Source: Poseidonocella sedimentorum (GTDB lineage Bacteria; Pseudomonadota; Alphaproteobacteria; Rhodobacterales; Rhodobacteraceae). From it: a stretch of DNA of 64,000 nucleotides. The translations under genes were made by a program, and so were the position numbers. Of this stretch, positions 16,224 to 25,436 are shown piece after piece (position 1 is the stretch's first letter; each line of letters begins with the position of its first letter). The stretch lies in assembly GCF_900116005.1 (NCBI RefSeq), contig NZ_FOYI01000004.1:124001-188000 (forward strand). The letters run 5' to 3'. The notes beneath the pieces were generated by a model, which saw only the letters and a list, made by a program, of their open reading frames with translations, was not told where the DNA came from and searched no databases.

Positions 16224-17789
16224 GTGAACAACGAAAACTGTGGGACCATGCCGAGTATGCGGGTACGATTTTTGTGGAATATGGCGAGGTTCGCCTTTGC
16301 GCGGCCGCAAGTGGTCGCGTTTACGCCCGCGGTGTCCCTTGCGGCGTTCTGGGGCGGCGGCGAGATCGCCCTGCTCGGAACCGCGATCCTTTTTCCCCTG
16401 CTCTCGGCCTGGCTCGCGCCTGATCACGCCGGGGCGGCGGCGGATCAGCCCGCCCGCGATGCCGACACCGGCCTGCCGCAGCGGCCTGACCTACTCAATC
16501 GGCTCGACCATCTGTTCCGCCTGCCGGCCGATGCGGGCGAGAGCGCCTGTCTCGTGGTCGACGTTCTCAACCACGACGCCATCGCCCAGCAATACGGCGC
16601 CAGCGGGGCCAAGGCCCTGCGCATGGAGATCGCCAAGCGCCTCAAGGCCACCTCCCGCGATCACGATGTGATCCACGCGCTCGGCCCCACCCGTTTCGGC
16701 TTCGTGCTGCCCAACAGCGCTTCGCTCGACCTCGAAGCCGCGATCCAGCTTTCGCGGCGCCTGCTCGCCGCCCTCGATCAGCCGCTGACCGGGCTCGACG
16801 AGCGCGCGCCTCCGATGGCCGACTGCGCGGTCGGGTTCTGCCTTGCCAGCCGGTCGCCCGAACCCTCGGGCCATGCCATCCTCGACGCGGCCGAATCCGC
16901 GCTCGGCGACGCGGTTGAACAGGGGCCGGGATCGATCCGCGCCTTCGTCCGCGCCCTCCACCACGCCACCGCGACCACCGGCAGCGACAGCTCAGAGGCG
17001 CTGCACGCGCTCGAACGCCGCCAGATCGCCGCGTGGTTTCAGCCGCAGGTCTCGACCGATACCGGCGAGATCACCGGGTTCGAAGCGCTCGCGCGCTGGA
17101 TGCACCCCGAAAAAGGCCCGCTCTCGCCCGATCACTTCCTGCCCGCGCTCGAAGCCGCCGGCGCGATGGAACGGCTCAGCACGCTCATCCTCGACAATGC
17201 CCTCGCCGCGGTGCGCAAATGGGATCTCGCGGGGCTCGAGATCCCGCATGTCAGCATCAACCTCTCCGAGGCCGAGCTGGCCAGCCCCGATCTTGTCGAC
17301 CGCATCTCGTGGGAGCTGGACCGCTACGCGCTCGCGCCCGAACGGCTGGCCATTGAGGTCCCGGAATCCGCGCTCTCCGGCCAGGCCGAAGAGATGGTGA
17401 TCCGCGGGCTGGAGACCCTGCGCGAGACCGGCTGCCGGATCGATCTGGATAATTTCGGGACCTGCAACGCCTCGATCACGGCGATCGGGCGCTTCGCGAT
17501 CAACCGCCTCAAGATCGACCGCACCTTCGTCAGCGGCGTCGATCACGACCCCGAGCAAAAACGCGTCGTCTCCGCGATGCTCACCATGGCCGAGCAACTC
17601 GGGCTGGAGACCATCGCCGAAGGGATCGAAAGCTCCGCCGAACACGCCACGCTGGCCCAGCTCGGCTGCGGCAATGTGCAGGGCTTCGGCATCGCACGAC
17701 CCATGCCGCTGGAAAACACCATGACCTGGATCGAGGACCACCGCTCCGGCCTCGCCCAGCCGCCGGTGTTCCTTTCCCGCAAATCCTGA
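16224..17789 (+). CDS. Degenerate GGDEF plus EAL domain protein
   Basis: A 521-residue protein. Two hydrophobic stretches near residues 25-60 suggest membrane anchoring. The GGDEF-like domain (about 75-240) has lost its signature: the loop reads GPTRFGF, so cyclase activity is not expected. The EAL domain (about 262-505) keeps Glu287 (FEALARW), the Asn in VSINLSE, Lys430 (LKIDR) and Glu466 (AEGIES), and QGFGIARP. The usual D-D-F-G pair is D409-N410-F-G, so one of the two metal-binding aspartates is replaced. It may be a weak phosphodiesterase or a c-di-GMP-binding sensor. Confidence 0.85.
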   Translation: MNNENCGTMPSMRVRFLWNMARFAFARPQVVAFTPAVSLAAFWGGGEIALLGTAILFPLLSAWLAPDHAGAAADQPARDADTGLPQRPDLLNRLDHLFRLPADAGESACLVVDVLNHDAIAQQYGASGAKALRMEIAKRLKATSRDHDVIHALGPTRFGFVLPNSASLDLEAAIQLSRRLLAALDQPLTGLDERAPPMADCAVGFCLASRSPEPSGHAILDAAESALGDAVEQGPGSIRAFVRALHHATATTGSDSSEALHALERRQIAAWFQPQVSTDTGEITGFEALARWMHPEKGPLSPDHFLPALEAAGAMERLSTLILDNALAAVRKWDLAGLEIPHVSINLSEAELASPDLVDRISWELDRYALAPERLAIEVPESALSGQAEEMVIRGLETLRETGCRIDLDNFGTCNASITAIGRFAINRLKIDRTFVSGVDHDPEQKRVVSAMLTMAEQLGLETIAEGIESSAEHATLAQLGCGNVQGFGIARPMPLENTMTWIEDHRSGLAQPPVFLSRKS

Positions 17790-17805
17790 TTCAGACCCAG
17801 GCCGG

Positions 17806-17830
17806 AGCCCTTGCAGGCAAGGGGCTTTGA
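17806..17830 (+). terminator. Probable terminator after the EAL gene
   Basis: AGCCCTTGC and GCAAGGGGCT form a stem with a two-base loop, followed by TTTGACC, about 17 bp after the EAL stop. The remaining 90 bp before yidC have a possible TTGACC box but no convincing -10. Confidence 0.5.
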
Positions 17831-17920
17831 CCGGTCACGCCGGGGCGAATCCGCTTGACCTTCCGAGCAATGGCCTGTTGAACCCCCACCAAGTTTCCGA
17901 TGCTCAAACGGTGGTTCCAC

Positions 17921-19777
17921 ATGGACGGTCAGAACAAGAACCTCATCCTCGCGACAGCGCTCTCTTTCGTCGTGATCCTCGTGTGGTTCCTTCTCTTCCC
18001 CCCGCCGGATGCCCCGCTGGAACCGGCCCAGACCGAAGCGCCCGTGGCGCAGTCGCAGGCTGACGGCACCTTGCCGGCGGTGGAGACGCCCGGTCGCGTG
18101 ACCGCCAACGCAGCGGCGGAGGCCCCAAGCGAAGACATTCCGCGCGTGGCCATCGACACGAGCCGGCTCGAAGGGTCGATCTCGCTGCTCGGCGGGCGCA
18201 TCGACGATCTGCGCCTCAAGGACTACCGCGCGTCGGTCGAGCCGGACTCCGAGATTGTGACCGTGCTGCGCCCCGTGGGGCAGGCGGATGCCTATTACGC
18301 GCTTTACGGCTGGGCCGCGGCGTCCGGCGTTGCCGCCGATGCGGTGCCCGGGCCCGACACGCTCTGGTCCCTGGCCGAAGGCGCAACCCTCACCATCGAC
18401 ACCCCGGTTGTTCTCACCTGGACGAACGGCGCCGGCCTGACCTTCGAGCGCCGCATCTCGGTCGACGAAGACTTCATGTTCGACATCGCGCAAACCGTGC
18501 GCAACGACGGCGCCGACACCGCAGCCCTGCGCGCCTACGGCCTACTGCGCCGCCACGGCGAGCCCACGGACATCAAGAACTTCTTCATCCTGCACGAGGG
18601 CATGATCCGCATGTCCGACGGGACGCTGGAAGAAACCGACTACGACGGGATGACCGACTACACGCTCGACGAGCGCGAGCGCGCCCAGGCCGAGCGGATC
18701 GAGGTCGCGGAGAACGGCTGGATCGGCTTCACCGATCACTACTGGATGACCACGCTCATCCCCCAACCCGGCACCGCCTTCCGCTCCACCGCCAAATATT
18801 TCGACACGCGCGATGTCTATCAGGTCGAGACCGTCCTGCCGCCCGTCACCGTCGCCCCCGGCGAGAGCGCCACGGTCGAAACCCGGCTCTTTGCGGGCGC
18901 CAAGGAATGGGAAACGATCCGCGATTACCAGAACAACCCCGGCCTCTGGTCCAGGCTCTTCGGCGCCGAGATCGACCCGTCCGAACCGGAGATCCAGGGC
19001 TTCGTCGATTCCATCGACTGGGGCTGGTTCTTCTTCCTGACCAAGCCGATCTTCGCCGTGCTGCACTATCTCAACCAACTCATAGGCAACATGGGCTGGG
19101 CGATCATCGCGCTGACCTTCCTGATCAAGGCGCTGCTCTTCCCGCTGGCCTACAAATCCTACGCGTCCATGGCGAAGATGAAGGAACTCCAGCCGGAGAT
19201 GGAGAAGATCAAGGAAAGCGCGGGCGACGACCGCCAGAAACTCCAGCAGGAGATGATGGCGCTCTACAAGAAGGAAAAGGTCAACCCGGCCTCCGGCTGC
19301 TTGCCGATCCTGATGCAGATCCCGATCTTCTTCTCGCTCTACAAGGTGATCTTCGTCACGCTGGAGCTGCGCCACGCGCCTTTCATCGGCTGGCTGCGGG
19401 ATCTTTCGGCGCCGGATCCCTCCTCGCTCTACAACCTCTTCGGCCTCCTGCCCTGGGCTCCGCCCGAGCCGGGCTCGATCCTCGCGCTCGTGTTCATCGG
19501 CGCGCTGCCGATCCTCCTCGGCGTCTCGATGTGGCTACAGCAAAAGCTCAACCCCGCGCCCGCCGATCCGACCCAGCAGATGATCTTCGCCTGGATGCCC
19601 TGGGTCTTCATGTTCATGCTCGGCGGCTTCGCCTCGGGGCTCGTGATCTACTGGATCGCGAACAACACCATCACCTTCATCCAGCAGTACCTCATCATGC
19701 GCAGCCAGGGGTACACGCCTGACGTCTTCGGAAACATCCGCAAGAGCTTCAGCCGCAAGGCCGTGGAGAAGGACTGA
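17921..19777 (+). CDS. yidC: Membrane protein insertase YidC
   Basis: A 618-residue Oxa1/YidC insertase. The first transmembrane helix (NLILATALSFVVILVWFLLF) is followed by a large periplasmic beta-domain (about 60-355), and the C-terminal five-helix Oxa1 core starts near DWGWFFFLTKP-like sequence and includes ASGCLPILMQIPIFFSLY with the MQIPIF element. ATG 17921 is preferred over 17900 because it sits just before the first helix. Length is normal for Gram-negative YidC. It folds and inserts inner-membrane proteins alone or with SecYEG. Confidence 0.95.
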   Translation: MDGQNKNLILATALSFVVILVWFLLFPPPDAPLEPAQTEAPVAQSQADGTLPAVETPGRVTANAAAEAPSEDIPRVAIDTSRLEGSISLLGGRIDDLRLKDYRASVEPDSEIVTVLRPVGQADAYYALYGWAAASGVAADAVPGPDTLWSLAEGATLTIDTPVVLTWTNGAGLTFERRISVDEDFMFDIAQTVRNDGADTAALRAYGLLRRHGEPTDIKNFFILHEGMIRMSDGTLEETDYDGMTDYTLDERERAQAERIEVAENGWIGFTDHYWMTTLIPQPGTAFRSTAKYFDTRDVYQVETVLPPVTVAPGESATVETRLFAGAKEWETIRDYQNNPGLWSRLFGAEIDPSEPEIQGFVDSIDWGWFFFLTKPIFAVLHYLNQLIGNMGWAIIALTFLIKALLFPLAYKSYASMAKMKELQPEMEKIKESAGDDRQKLQQEMMALYKKEKVNPASGCLPILMQIPIFFSLYKVIFVTLELRHAPFIGWLRDLSAPDPSSLYNLFGLLPWAPPEPGSILALVFIGALPILLGVSMWLQQKLNPAPADPTQQMIFAWMPWVFMFMLGGFASGLVIYWIANNTITFIQQYLIMRSQGYTPDVFGNIRKSFSRKAVEKD

Positions 19778-19800
19778 GATGAGCGAGGGGCGCAGCTGAG

Positions 19801-20451
19801 ATGAACCTGTCCTTTCCCATCGCGGAGGAGCCGGAGGCCGAGGCCGTCGAGCGCGGGCGCAAGCTGTTTGCGGGCGACTGCGATTTCGTCAAAGGCGTCG
19901 TGGCCATGTCCGGCCTGCCGCCGGCGGACCGGCCGGAGATCTGTCTCGCGGGGCGCTCCAACGTCGGCAAGTCGAGCCTGATCAACGCGCTCACCGGGCG
20001 CAAGGCGCTGGCCCGGACCTCCAACACGCCGGGCCGCACGCAGGAGATCAACTTCTTCGATCTCGGCGGTCTGGAATACCTCGTCGACCTGCCCGGCTAC
20101 GGCTATGCCAACGCGCCGCTCGCCAAGGTCGACGCCTGGCAGCGGCTGCTGAAACAGTACCTCTCGGGCCGCCAGACCCTTCGGCGGGTGTTCGTTCTCA
20201 TCGACGCGCGGCACGGGGTCAAACCGGTGGACGAAGAGATCATGGCGCTGATGGACAAGAGCGCCGTGACCTTCCAATGCGTCATGACCAAGGTCGACAA
20301 GCTCAAGGCGGGCGAGTTGGACAAGGTGCTGGCGCAAGTCCGCGGTCGCCTTGCGACCCATCCGGCCGCCTTCCCTGAACTGGTGCTGACCTCCAGCGCC
20401 AAGGGCGAGGGGCTCGCGACCCTGCGCGCGATCATCGCCGGGCTCGCCTGA
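19801..20451 (+). CDS. engB: Ribosome biogenesis GTP-binding protein EngB (YihA/YsxC)
   Basis: A 216-residue small GTPase. G1 is GRSNVGKSS, G3 is DLPGYG, and G4 is TKVDK, with a threonine-containing G2 stretch (TSNTPGRTQ) typical of EngB. It is needed for large-subunit assembly. It starts 23 bp after yidC, consistent with one transcript. Confidence 0.94.
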   Translation: MNLSFPIAEEPEAEAVERGRKLFAGDCDFVKGVVAMSGLPPADRPEICLAGRSNVGKSSLINALTGRKALARTSNTPGRTQEINFFDLGGLEYLVDLPGYGYANAPLAKVDAWQRLLKQYLSGRQTLRRVFVLIDARHGVKPVDEEIMALMDKSAVTFQCVMTKVDKLKAGELDKVLAQVRGRLATHPAAFPELVLTSSAKGEGLATLRAIIAGLA

Positions 20452-20514
20452 GCCCCTGCCCTCTTGCGCCTGCGCGGGCGATCCCGGATAAACGGGCGAA
20501 CCCGAGGGCACAAG

Positions 20515-21402
20515 ATGAAGACACAAGACATGAACCGTGACTGGATCGGCACCGCGCGCACCCTGAGCCAGGCGCTCCCGTATCTGCAGCGCTATTCGGG
20601 CGCTGTTGTCGTCATCAAGCTCGGCGGTCATGCGATGGGCTCGGATGAAGCGATGGAGGAATTCGCCCGCGACGTGGTGCTGATGCGGCAGGTCGGGGTG
20701 AACCCGGTGATTGTCCATGGCGGCGGGCCGATGATCAACGCGATGCTCGACAAGCTCGGGATCGAGAGCAGCTTCGTCGGCGGCAAGCGCGTGACCGATG
20801 CGGCGACTGTCGAGGTGGTCGAGATGATCCTCTCGGGGCGCGTCAACAAGCGCATCGTGCAGGCGATCAACAAACAGGGCGGCAAGGCGGTCGGGCTTTC
20901 GGGCAAGGACGCCAGCCTGATCACCTGCGAGCAGACCAACGCCGATCTGGGCTTTGTCGGCGAGCCGACGGAGATCCGGCCGGAAATCCTCAAGGACCTC
21001 TTCGAGCGCGGCAGCATCCCGGTGATCGCGCCGCTCGGCGCGGGGCGGAATGGCGAGACCTTCAACATCAACGGCGACACCGCCGCGGGCGCAATCGCCT
21101 CGGCGCTGAAGGCCGACCGGCTGCTTCTGCTGACCGATGTGAGCGGAGTCAAGAACGCGGCGGGCGAGATCGTGACCGAGCTCACCTATACCCAGATCGA
21201 CGAGATGATCGCCGACGGCACCATCGCGGGCGGCATGATCCCCAAGACCGAAACCGCGCGCAACGCGGTCGTTGACGGGGTTCGGGCGGCGGTGATCCTC
21301 GACGGGCGGGCGCCCCATGCCTGCCTTCTGGAGCTCTTCACCGATCACGGCGCGGGCTCGATCATCCGCTCCGACAAGAGCCGGGACGCGCGCAAGGGCT
21401 GA
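20515..21402 (+). CDS. argB: Acetylglutamate kinase
   Basis: A 295-residue amino-acid kinase that phosphorylates N-acetylglutamate in arginine synthesis. Diagnostic segments are [20 protein letters not shown], the nucleotide-site [23 protein letters not shown] and GGMIPK. An N-terminal [14 protein letters not shown] extension precedes the kinase fold; the inner Met at 20530 is an alternative start. A 63-bp gap separates it from engB. Confidence 0.95.
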   Translation: MKTQDMNRDWIGTARTLSQALPYLQRYSGAVVVIKLGGHAMGSDEAMEEFARDVVLMRQVGVNPVIVHGGGPMINAMLDKLGIESSFVGGKRVTDAATVEVVEMILSGRVNKRIVQAINKQGGKAVGLSGKDASLITCEQTNADLGFVGEPTEIRPEILKDLFERGSIPVIAPLGAGRNGETFNINGDTAAGAIASALKADRLLLLTDVSGVKNAAGEIVTELTYTQIDEMIADGTIAGGMIPKTETARNAVVDGVRAAVILDGRAPHACLLELFTDHGAGSIIRSDKSRDARKG

Positions 21403-21456
21403 GCCCCCTCCCAATTGCCCCATTGCCTCCGGCCATGATTGCGCTAACCTCGCGGC

Positions 21457-21945
21457 ATGGGACGGTGTCTGACACTGATGCGACATGCGAAATCTGATTG
21501 GTCCAGCGGCGACGCGGACCATGACCGGCCGCTCAATTCCCGCGGCAGGCTCGCCGCCGGAGCCTTGGGCGATTGGCTCACGGGGCGCGGTGTGCTCCCC
21601 GACGAGATCCTGTGCTCCAGCGCGCGGCGCTGTTGCGAGACGCTGGCGGGCCTCGCTCTGGACGCGCCGGCCAAACTACAGAAACGCCTCTACCTCGCCG
21701 GCCCGTCAACCATGTTCGACGCGCTCACTGCGGCCAACGGCAACGCGGTACTGATGATCGGGCACAACCCGGGCATCGCCGATTTCGCGATGTCACTCGT
21801 CACTCGCCCACCGAAACACACGCGATTCTCTGACTATCCCACCGGCGCGACGCTGGTGCTGGATTTCGACATCGCAAGCTGGGACGCGCTCATGCCGGGC
21901 ACTGGCCGCGTGGTCGATTTCATCGTCCCGCGGGAGCTGGCCTGA
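21457..21945 (+). CDS. SixA-like histidine phosphatase
   Basis: A 162-residue phosphoglycerate-mutase-superfamily protein. The LMRHAKSDW motif at residues 7-15 holds the catalytic His (RHA in place of RHG, as in SixA), and MIGHNPGIADFA holds the second His. SixA proteins dephosphorylate phosphohistidine; whether this is the function here is not shown. It converges on bztD, with the stop codons of both genes inside one hairpin. Confidence 0.85.
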   Translation: MGRCLTLMRHAKSDWSSGDADHDRPLNSRGRLAAGALGDWLTGRGVLPDEILCSSARRCCETLAGLALDAPAKLQKRLYLAGPSTMFDALTAANGNAVLMIGHNPGIADFAMSLVTRPPKHTRFSDYPTGATLVLDFDIASWDALMPGTGRVVDFIVPRELA

Positions 21946-21959
21946 CCCCGAAGGGTCAG
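21942..21959. terminator. Symmetric hairpin between convergent stop codons
   Basis: CTGACCC-CGAA-GGGTCAG is a perfect 7-bp stem with a CGAA tetraloop. One arm contains the TGA of the phosphatase gene and the other contains the TGA of bztD on the opposite strand. There is no T-run, so it may protect 3' ends rather than terminate. Confidence 0.5.
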
Positions 21960-22732
21960 TGGCCGAGGATCTGGCTCAGGAAGAGCTTCGTGCGTTCGGA
22001 CTGCGGGTTGTTGAAGAACTCTTCGGGCTCGTTCTGCTCGACGATCTGCCCCTGATCCATGAAGATCACCCGGTTGGCAACCTGCCGCGCGAAGCCCATC
22101 TCGTGGGTCACGCAGAGCATGGTCATCCCCTCTTCGGCGAGCTCGACCATGGTGTCGAGCACCTCCTTGATCATCTCCGGATCGAGCGCCGAGGTCGGCT
22201 CGTCAAACAGCATGATCCGCGGGCGCATGCACAGCGAGCGCGCGATGGCGACGCGCTGCTGCTGGCCCCCCGAAAGCTGGCCGGGATATTTCAGCGCCTG
22301 ATCGGGGATCTTGACCTTTTCGAGGAAGTGCATCGCCGTTTCCTCGGCCTCCTTGCGCGGAACCTTGCGGACCCAGATCGGCGCGAGCGTACAGTTCTCC
22401 AGAATGGTCAGATGCGGGAAGAGGTTGAAATGCTGGAACACCATGCCGACCTCGGAGCGGATCTTGTCGATGTTCTTGAGATCCGAGGTGAGCTCGATGT
22501 CGTCCACCACGATCTGGCCGGATTGGTGTTCCTCCAGCCGGTTCATGCAGCGGATGAGCGTGGATTTACCGGAGCCAGACGGGCCCGCGATGACGATGCG
22601 TTCGCCGCGGTAAACGGTCAGGTCGATGTCCCGCAGAACGTGGAACGAGCCGTACCACTTGTTCATCTTGATGACCTCGATGGCCACCTCGTTGGAGACA
22701 TTGCTGGCGAGTTGGGCTGCCGTGTCGGACAT
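21956..22732 (-). CDS. bztD: Amino-acid ABC transporter ATP-binding protein (BztD/AapP-type)
   Basis: A 258-residue ABC ATPase of the polar-amino-acid family. Walker A is GPSGSGKST, the signature is [14 protein letters not shown], Walker B is IMLFDEP, and the H-loop His is in CVTHEMG. ATG 22732 begins MSDTAAQL; an upstream Met at 22780 lies inside bztC and is rejected. It energises uptake of glutamate, glutamine, aspartate and asparagine by analogy with the Rhodobacter bzt system. Confidence 0.92.
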   Translation of the reverse strand: MSDTAAQLASNVSNEVAIEVIKMNKWYGSFHVLRDIDLTVYRGERIVIAGPSGSGKSTLIRCMNRLEEHQSGQIVVDDIELTSDLKNIDKIRSEVGMVFQHFNLFPHLTILENCTLAPIWVRKVPRKEAEETAMHFLEKVKIPDQALKYPGQLSGGQQQRVAIARSLCMRPRIMLFDEPTSALDPEMIKEVLDTMVELAEEGMTMLCVTHEMGFARQVANRVIFMDQGQIVEQNEPEEFFNNPQSERTKLFLSQILGH

Positions 22733-22743
22733 GGGTGTTCCTT

Positions 22744-24045
22744 CTAGTGGTGACCGGTCTGGAGACGGCGCTCCAGCCACATGGAATAACGGGACATGGA
22801 GAAGCAGAAGATCCAGAAGATCAGGCCGATAAAGCCGTAGAGCTCCCAGACGATGCCGTTCCAGTCGGAGTTGGCGCGGATGTTGTTGGCGATCCCCAGC
22901 GGGTCATTCAACGCGACGATGGAGACCAGCGTGGTATCCTTGAAGACCGAGATGAAGTTGGAGACGATCCCGGGGATCGAGATCTTGAGCGCCTGCGGCA
23001 GGATGATGAGCCGCTGCGCCTGCCAGTAGGTGAGCCCGAGCGCGTCGGCGGCCTCGTATTGCCCCTTGGGCAGGGCCGCGAGCCCGCCGCGGATGACCTC
23101 GGCGATATAGGCCGCGGTGAAGAGCGTCACGAGGATCATGACCCGCAGGATCACGTCGAACTCGACGCCGCGCGGCAGGAAGTAGTTGAGAAGAACCGTC
23201 GCCACGAAGAGCAGTGTGATGAGCGGGACGCCCCGGATGATTTCGATGAACCCGGTGCAGAGCTTGTTCACGATCCACATGTCCGACTGGCGCCCGAGCG
23301 CCAGAACGATCGCGAGCGGCAGGGAGGCGGCAATGGCCACAATACCGATGGTGATCGAGAGCACGAAGCCGGCGAGGTTGAGCGAGGACATGGTTTCGAG
23401 CGAGGCGGGGATGGTGCTGGACAGCGCATCGGTCAGGGCGCCGGAGATCGCAGACCACCACAGAATCGCCGCGGCGCACCCCAGCAGCAGACCGATCAGG
23501 GAGCCGAGTGCGCGTGAGGCGAGCACGTAGACCCCGTAGCCCACCGCGACACCGAGCGCCGCGATGATCGGCGACCAGATCGTCCCGCCCCAGATCAGCC
23601 AAGGGTAGATGAAGATCGACGCCAGCGTGATGTAGAACATCTGGCTCGGCAATTTGGGAAAGAGCACCGGCGCGAAGGCGAGCAGGATCAGCAGGAAGCC
23701 GAGGACCGGACGCCAGTATTGGTCCGGCGCGTAGTAGCCGAAGATGATCTGGTGCCAGCGGTCCTTGATCACCGCCCAGCAGGCATATTCCGTCCCGTTG
23801 CCATAGCGCTCGGCAAAGATCTCGCGGCATTCGCTGAGCGAGGAGGCGTTCCACACGCCCCCGAAGATCCAGGGCAGGATCGATGCCAGGATCATCAGCA
23901 CGAGGACGGCGGCGACGATCGTCAGGATGGTATTGGCACCCGAGGAGAACAGGTTGATCCGCATCCACCCCTGCACGCCCACGCTGCTGCGCGGCGGCTC
24001 TTTCTGGGGGAGCATTTCGAGACGGACATAGGAGAGATCGGCCAT
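22744..24045 (-). CDS. bztC: Amino-acid ABC transporter permease BztC
   Basis: A 433-residue multi-span permease. The N-terminal half carries extra helices and a cysteine-containing loop typical of BztC. The C-terminal half holds the permease core with the EAA-like segment [25 protein letters not shown] and [17 protein letters not shown]. It is larger than ordinary HisM-type permeases, as expected for the bzt/aap group. It starts 1 bp from the bztB stop. Confidence 0.93.
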   Translation of the reverse strand: MADLSYVRLEMLPQKEPPRSSVGVQGWMRINLFSSGANTILTIVAAVLVLMILASILPWIFGGVWNASSLSECREIFAERYGNGTEYACWAVIKDRWHQIIFGYYAPDQYWRPVLGFLLILLAFAPVLFPKLPSQMFYITLASIFIYPWLIWGGTIWSPIIAALGVAVGYGVYVLASRALGSLIGLLLGCAAAILWWSAISGALTDALSSTIPASLETMSSLNLAGFVLSITIGIVAIAASLPLAIVLALGRQSDMWIVNKLCTGFIEIIRGVPLITLLFVATVLLNYFLPRGVEFDVILRVMILVTLFTAAYIAEVIRGGLAALPKGQYEAADALGLTYWQAQRLIILPQALKISIPGIVSNFISVFKDTTLVSIVALNDPLGIANNIRANSDWNGIVWELYGFIGLIFWIFCFSMSRYSMWLERRLQTGHH

Positions 24046-24046
24046 C

Positions 24047-25300
24047 TTAGCGCTCCACCAGTTTGACGCGTTCGTTGTACCAGTTCATCCCGCCCGAGAT
24101 CAGCAGCGAGATCGTGAGGTAAATCGCCATGAGCAGCAGGATGCACTCCATCTCGCGCCCGGTCTGGTTCAGCGTCACGCCGCCGAGGGTCGAGACGAGG
24201 TCCATGTAACCGATGGCGATGGCAAGCGAGGAGTTCTTGGTCAGGTTCAGGTATTGCGAAATGAGCTGCGGGATGATGATCCGCATCGCCTGCGGCAGCA
24301 CGACGAGGCTCATGGTCCGGCCGGGGCGGATGCCGAGGGCGGAGGCGGCTTCGGTCTGGCCCTTGTTCACAGCCTGGATGCCCGAGCGTACCGCCTCGAC
24401 GATATAGGTCCCGGTGTAGAGCGAGAGCCCGAGCCACAGTGCGATCAGCGGCGCGCTCATGTTGATCCCGCCGCGGAAGTTGAAGCCGGCCAGCGCCGGT
24501 TTGCCGATGTGGAACCCGAGGATGACAAGCAGCGCCAGCACCGGCACCACGATGAGCGCGGTGTTGACCCCGAGCGTCTTGGGGCGATCGCCGGTGGCGG
24601 TCTGGATCGCGTTGGCGCGTTTGGAGTTCCAGCGGGCGGCGAAGATCCCGGCCCCGAGCACGGCGAGGATGGCCAGCAGATCGACGCTGATGAGGAAAAT
24701 GCCGATATCGATATTGCCGAGCGAGCGGCTGAAGAGCGGTTCAGGCAGGTAGATCCCGCGGTTGGTGATCGCGATGGAGTCCCACAGCTTCATCGTCGCT
24801 TCGGGGTTTTCGCCCCGGAATGCGCGCGGCTGCGGCGCCAGCGCCGTCAGGGTGAACATGCACACGAAGATCCACAGCAACAGCGGCACGTTGCGGAAAA
24901 TCTCGACGTAGAGCACCATCAGGCGCGAGACGAGCCAGTTGTTGGAGAGCCGCAGCACCCCGCCGATCACGCCGATGACCGTCGCGGTCACGCAGCCCAT
25001 GAAAGCGACGAGGAGCGTGTTGAGCAGCCCTACCAGAACGGCGCGGCCGTGGCTGTCGGTCGAGGAATACTCGATGAGCTTCTGGTTGATGTCGTAGCTG
25101 GCCGTGTCGCCGAGGAAATCGAACCGGATCGGCTTTCCGAGCGCGGCGAGATTCGTGACCGCGTTGTTCACGATCCAGAAGACGAAGGCGAGGACGAGCG
25201 TCAGGACGACGGCTTGGATTGTCGCTGATCGATAGCGCGAATCGTAGATCAGCATCGAGAGCTTGAAGCGCTCTGCTTGGGGAATGGCTGCGTCGGACAT
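24047..25300 (-). CDS. bztB: Amino-acid ABC transporter permease BztB
   Basis: A 417-residue permease partner of BztC. Several transmembrane helices are followed by the EAA motif TYIVEAVRSGIQAVNKGQ, TEAASALGI and PQLISQYLNLTKNSSLA. A long loop between the first helices (about 55-175) is characteristic of this subgroup. It lies between bztA and bztC, with a hairpin in the bztA-bztB gap. Confidence 0.93.
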   Translation of the reverse strand: MSDAAIPQAERFKLSMLIYDSRYRSATIQAVVLTLVLAFVFWIVNNAVTNLAALGKPIRFDFLGDTASYDINQKLIEYSSTDSHGRAVLVGLLNTLLVAFMGCVTATVIGVIGGVLRLSNNWLVSRLMVLYVEIFRNVPLLLWIFVCMFTLTALAPQPRAFRGENPEATMKLWDSIAITNRGIYLPEPLFSRSLGNIDIGIFLISVDLLAILAVLGAGIFAARWNSKRANAIQTATGDRPKTLGVNTALIVVPVLALLVILGFHIGKPALAGFNFRGGINMSAPLIALWLGLSLYTGTYIVEAVRSGIQAVNKGQTEAASALGIRPGRTMSLVVLPQAMRIIIPQLISQYLNLTKNSSLAIAIGYMDLVSTLGGVTLNQTGREMECILLLMAIYLTISLLISGGMNWYNERVKLVER

Positions 25301-25399
25301 GTCTCACCTGTTGCGCCGGAAAGAGACCCTGGCGCGTGCTGTGGGATGGCCACATCGGCCCGGGTCATCGGGCCTCGAAAATTCGGGCAGGTCGAAAGA

Positions 25400-25429
25400 A
25401 GAGAGGGCGCAGATCACTGCACCCTCTCT
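25400..25429 (-). terminator. Intercistronic hairpin between bztA and bztB
   Basis: On the minus strand AGAGAGGGTGCAG pairs with CTGCGCCCTCTCT (13 bp, one G-U) around a 4-nt loop, followed by the pyrimidine-rich TCTTTCG. It lies 7 bp after the bztA stop. It probably gives partial termination or protects the bztA message, so that the binding protein is made in excess of the permeases. Confidence 0.65.
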
Positions 25430-25436
25430 CATGATC

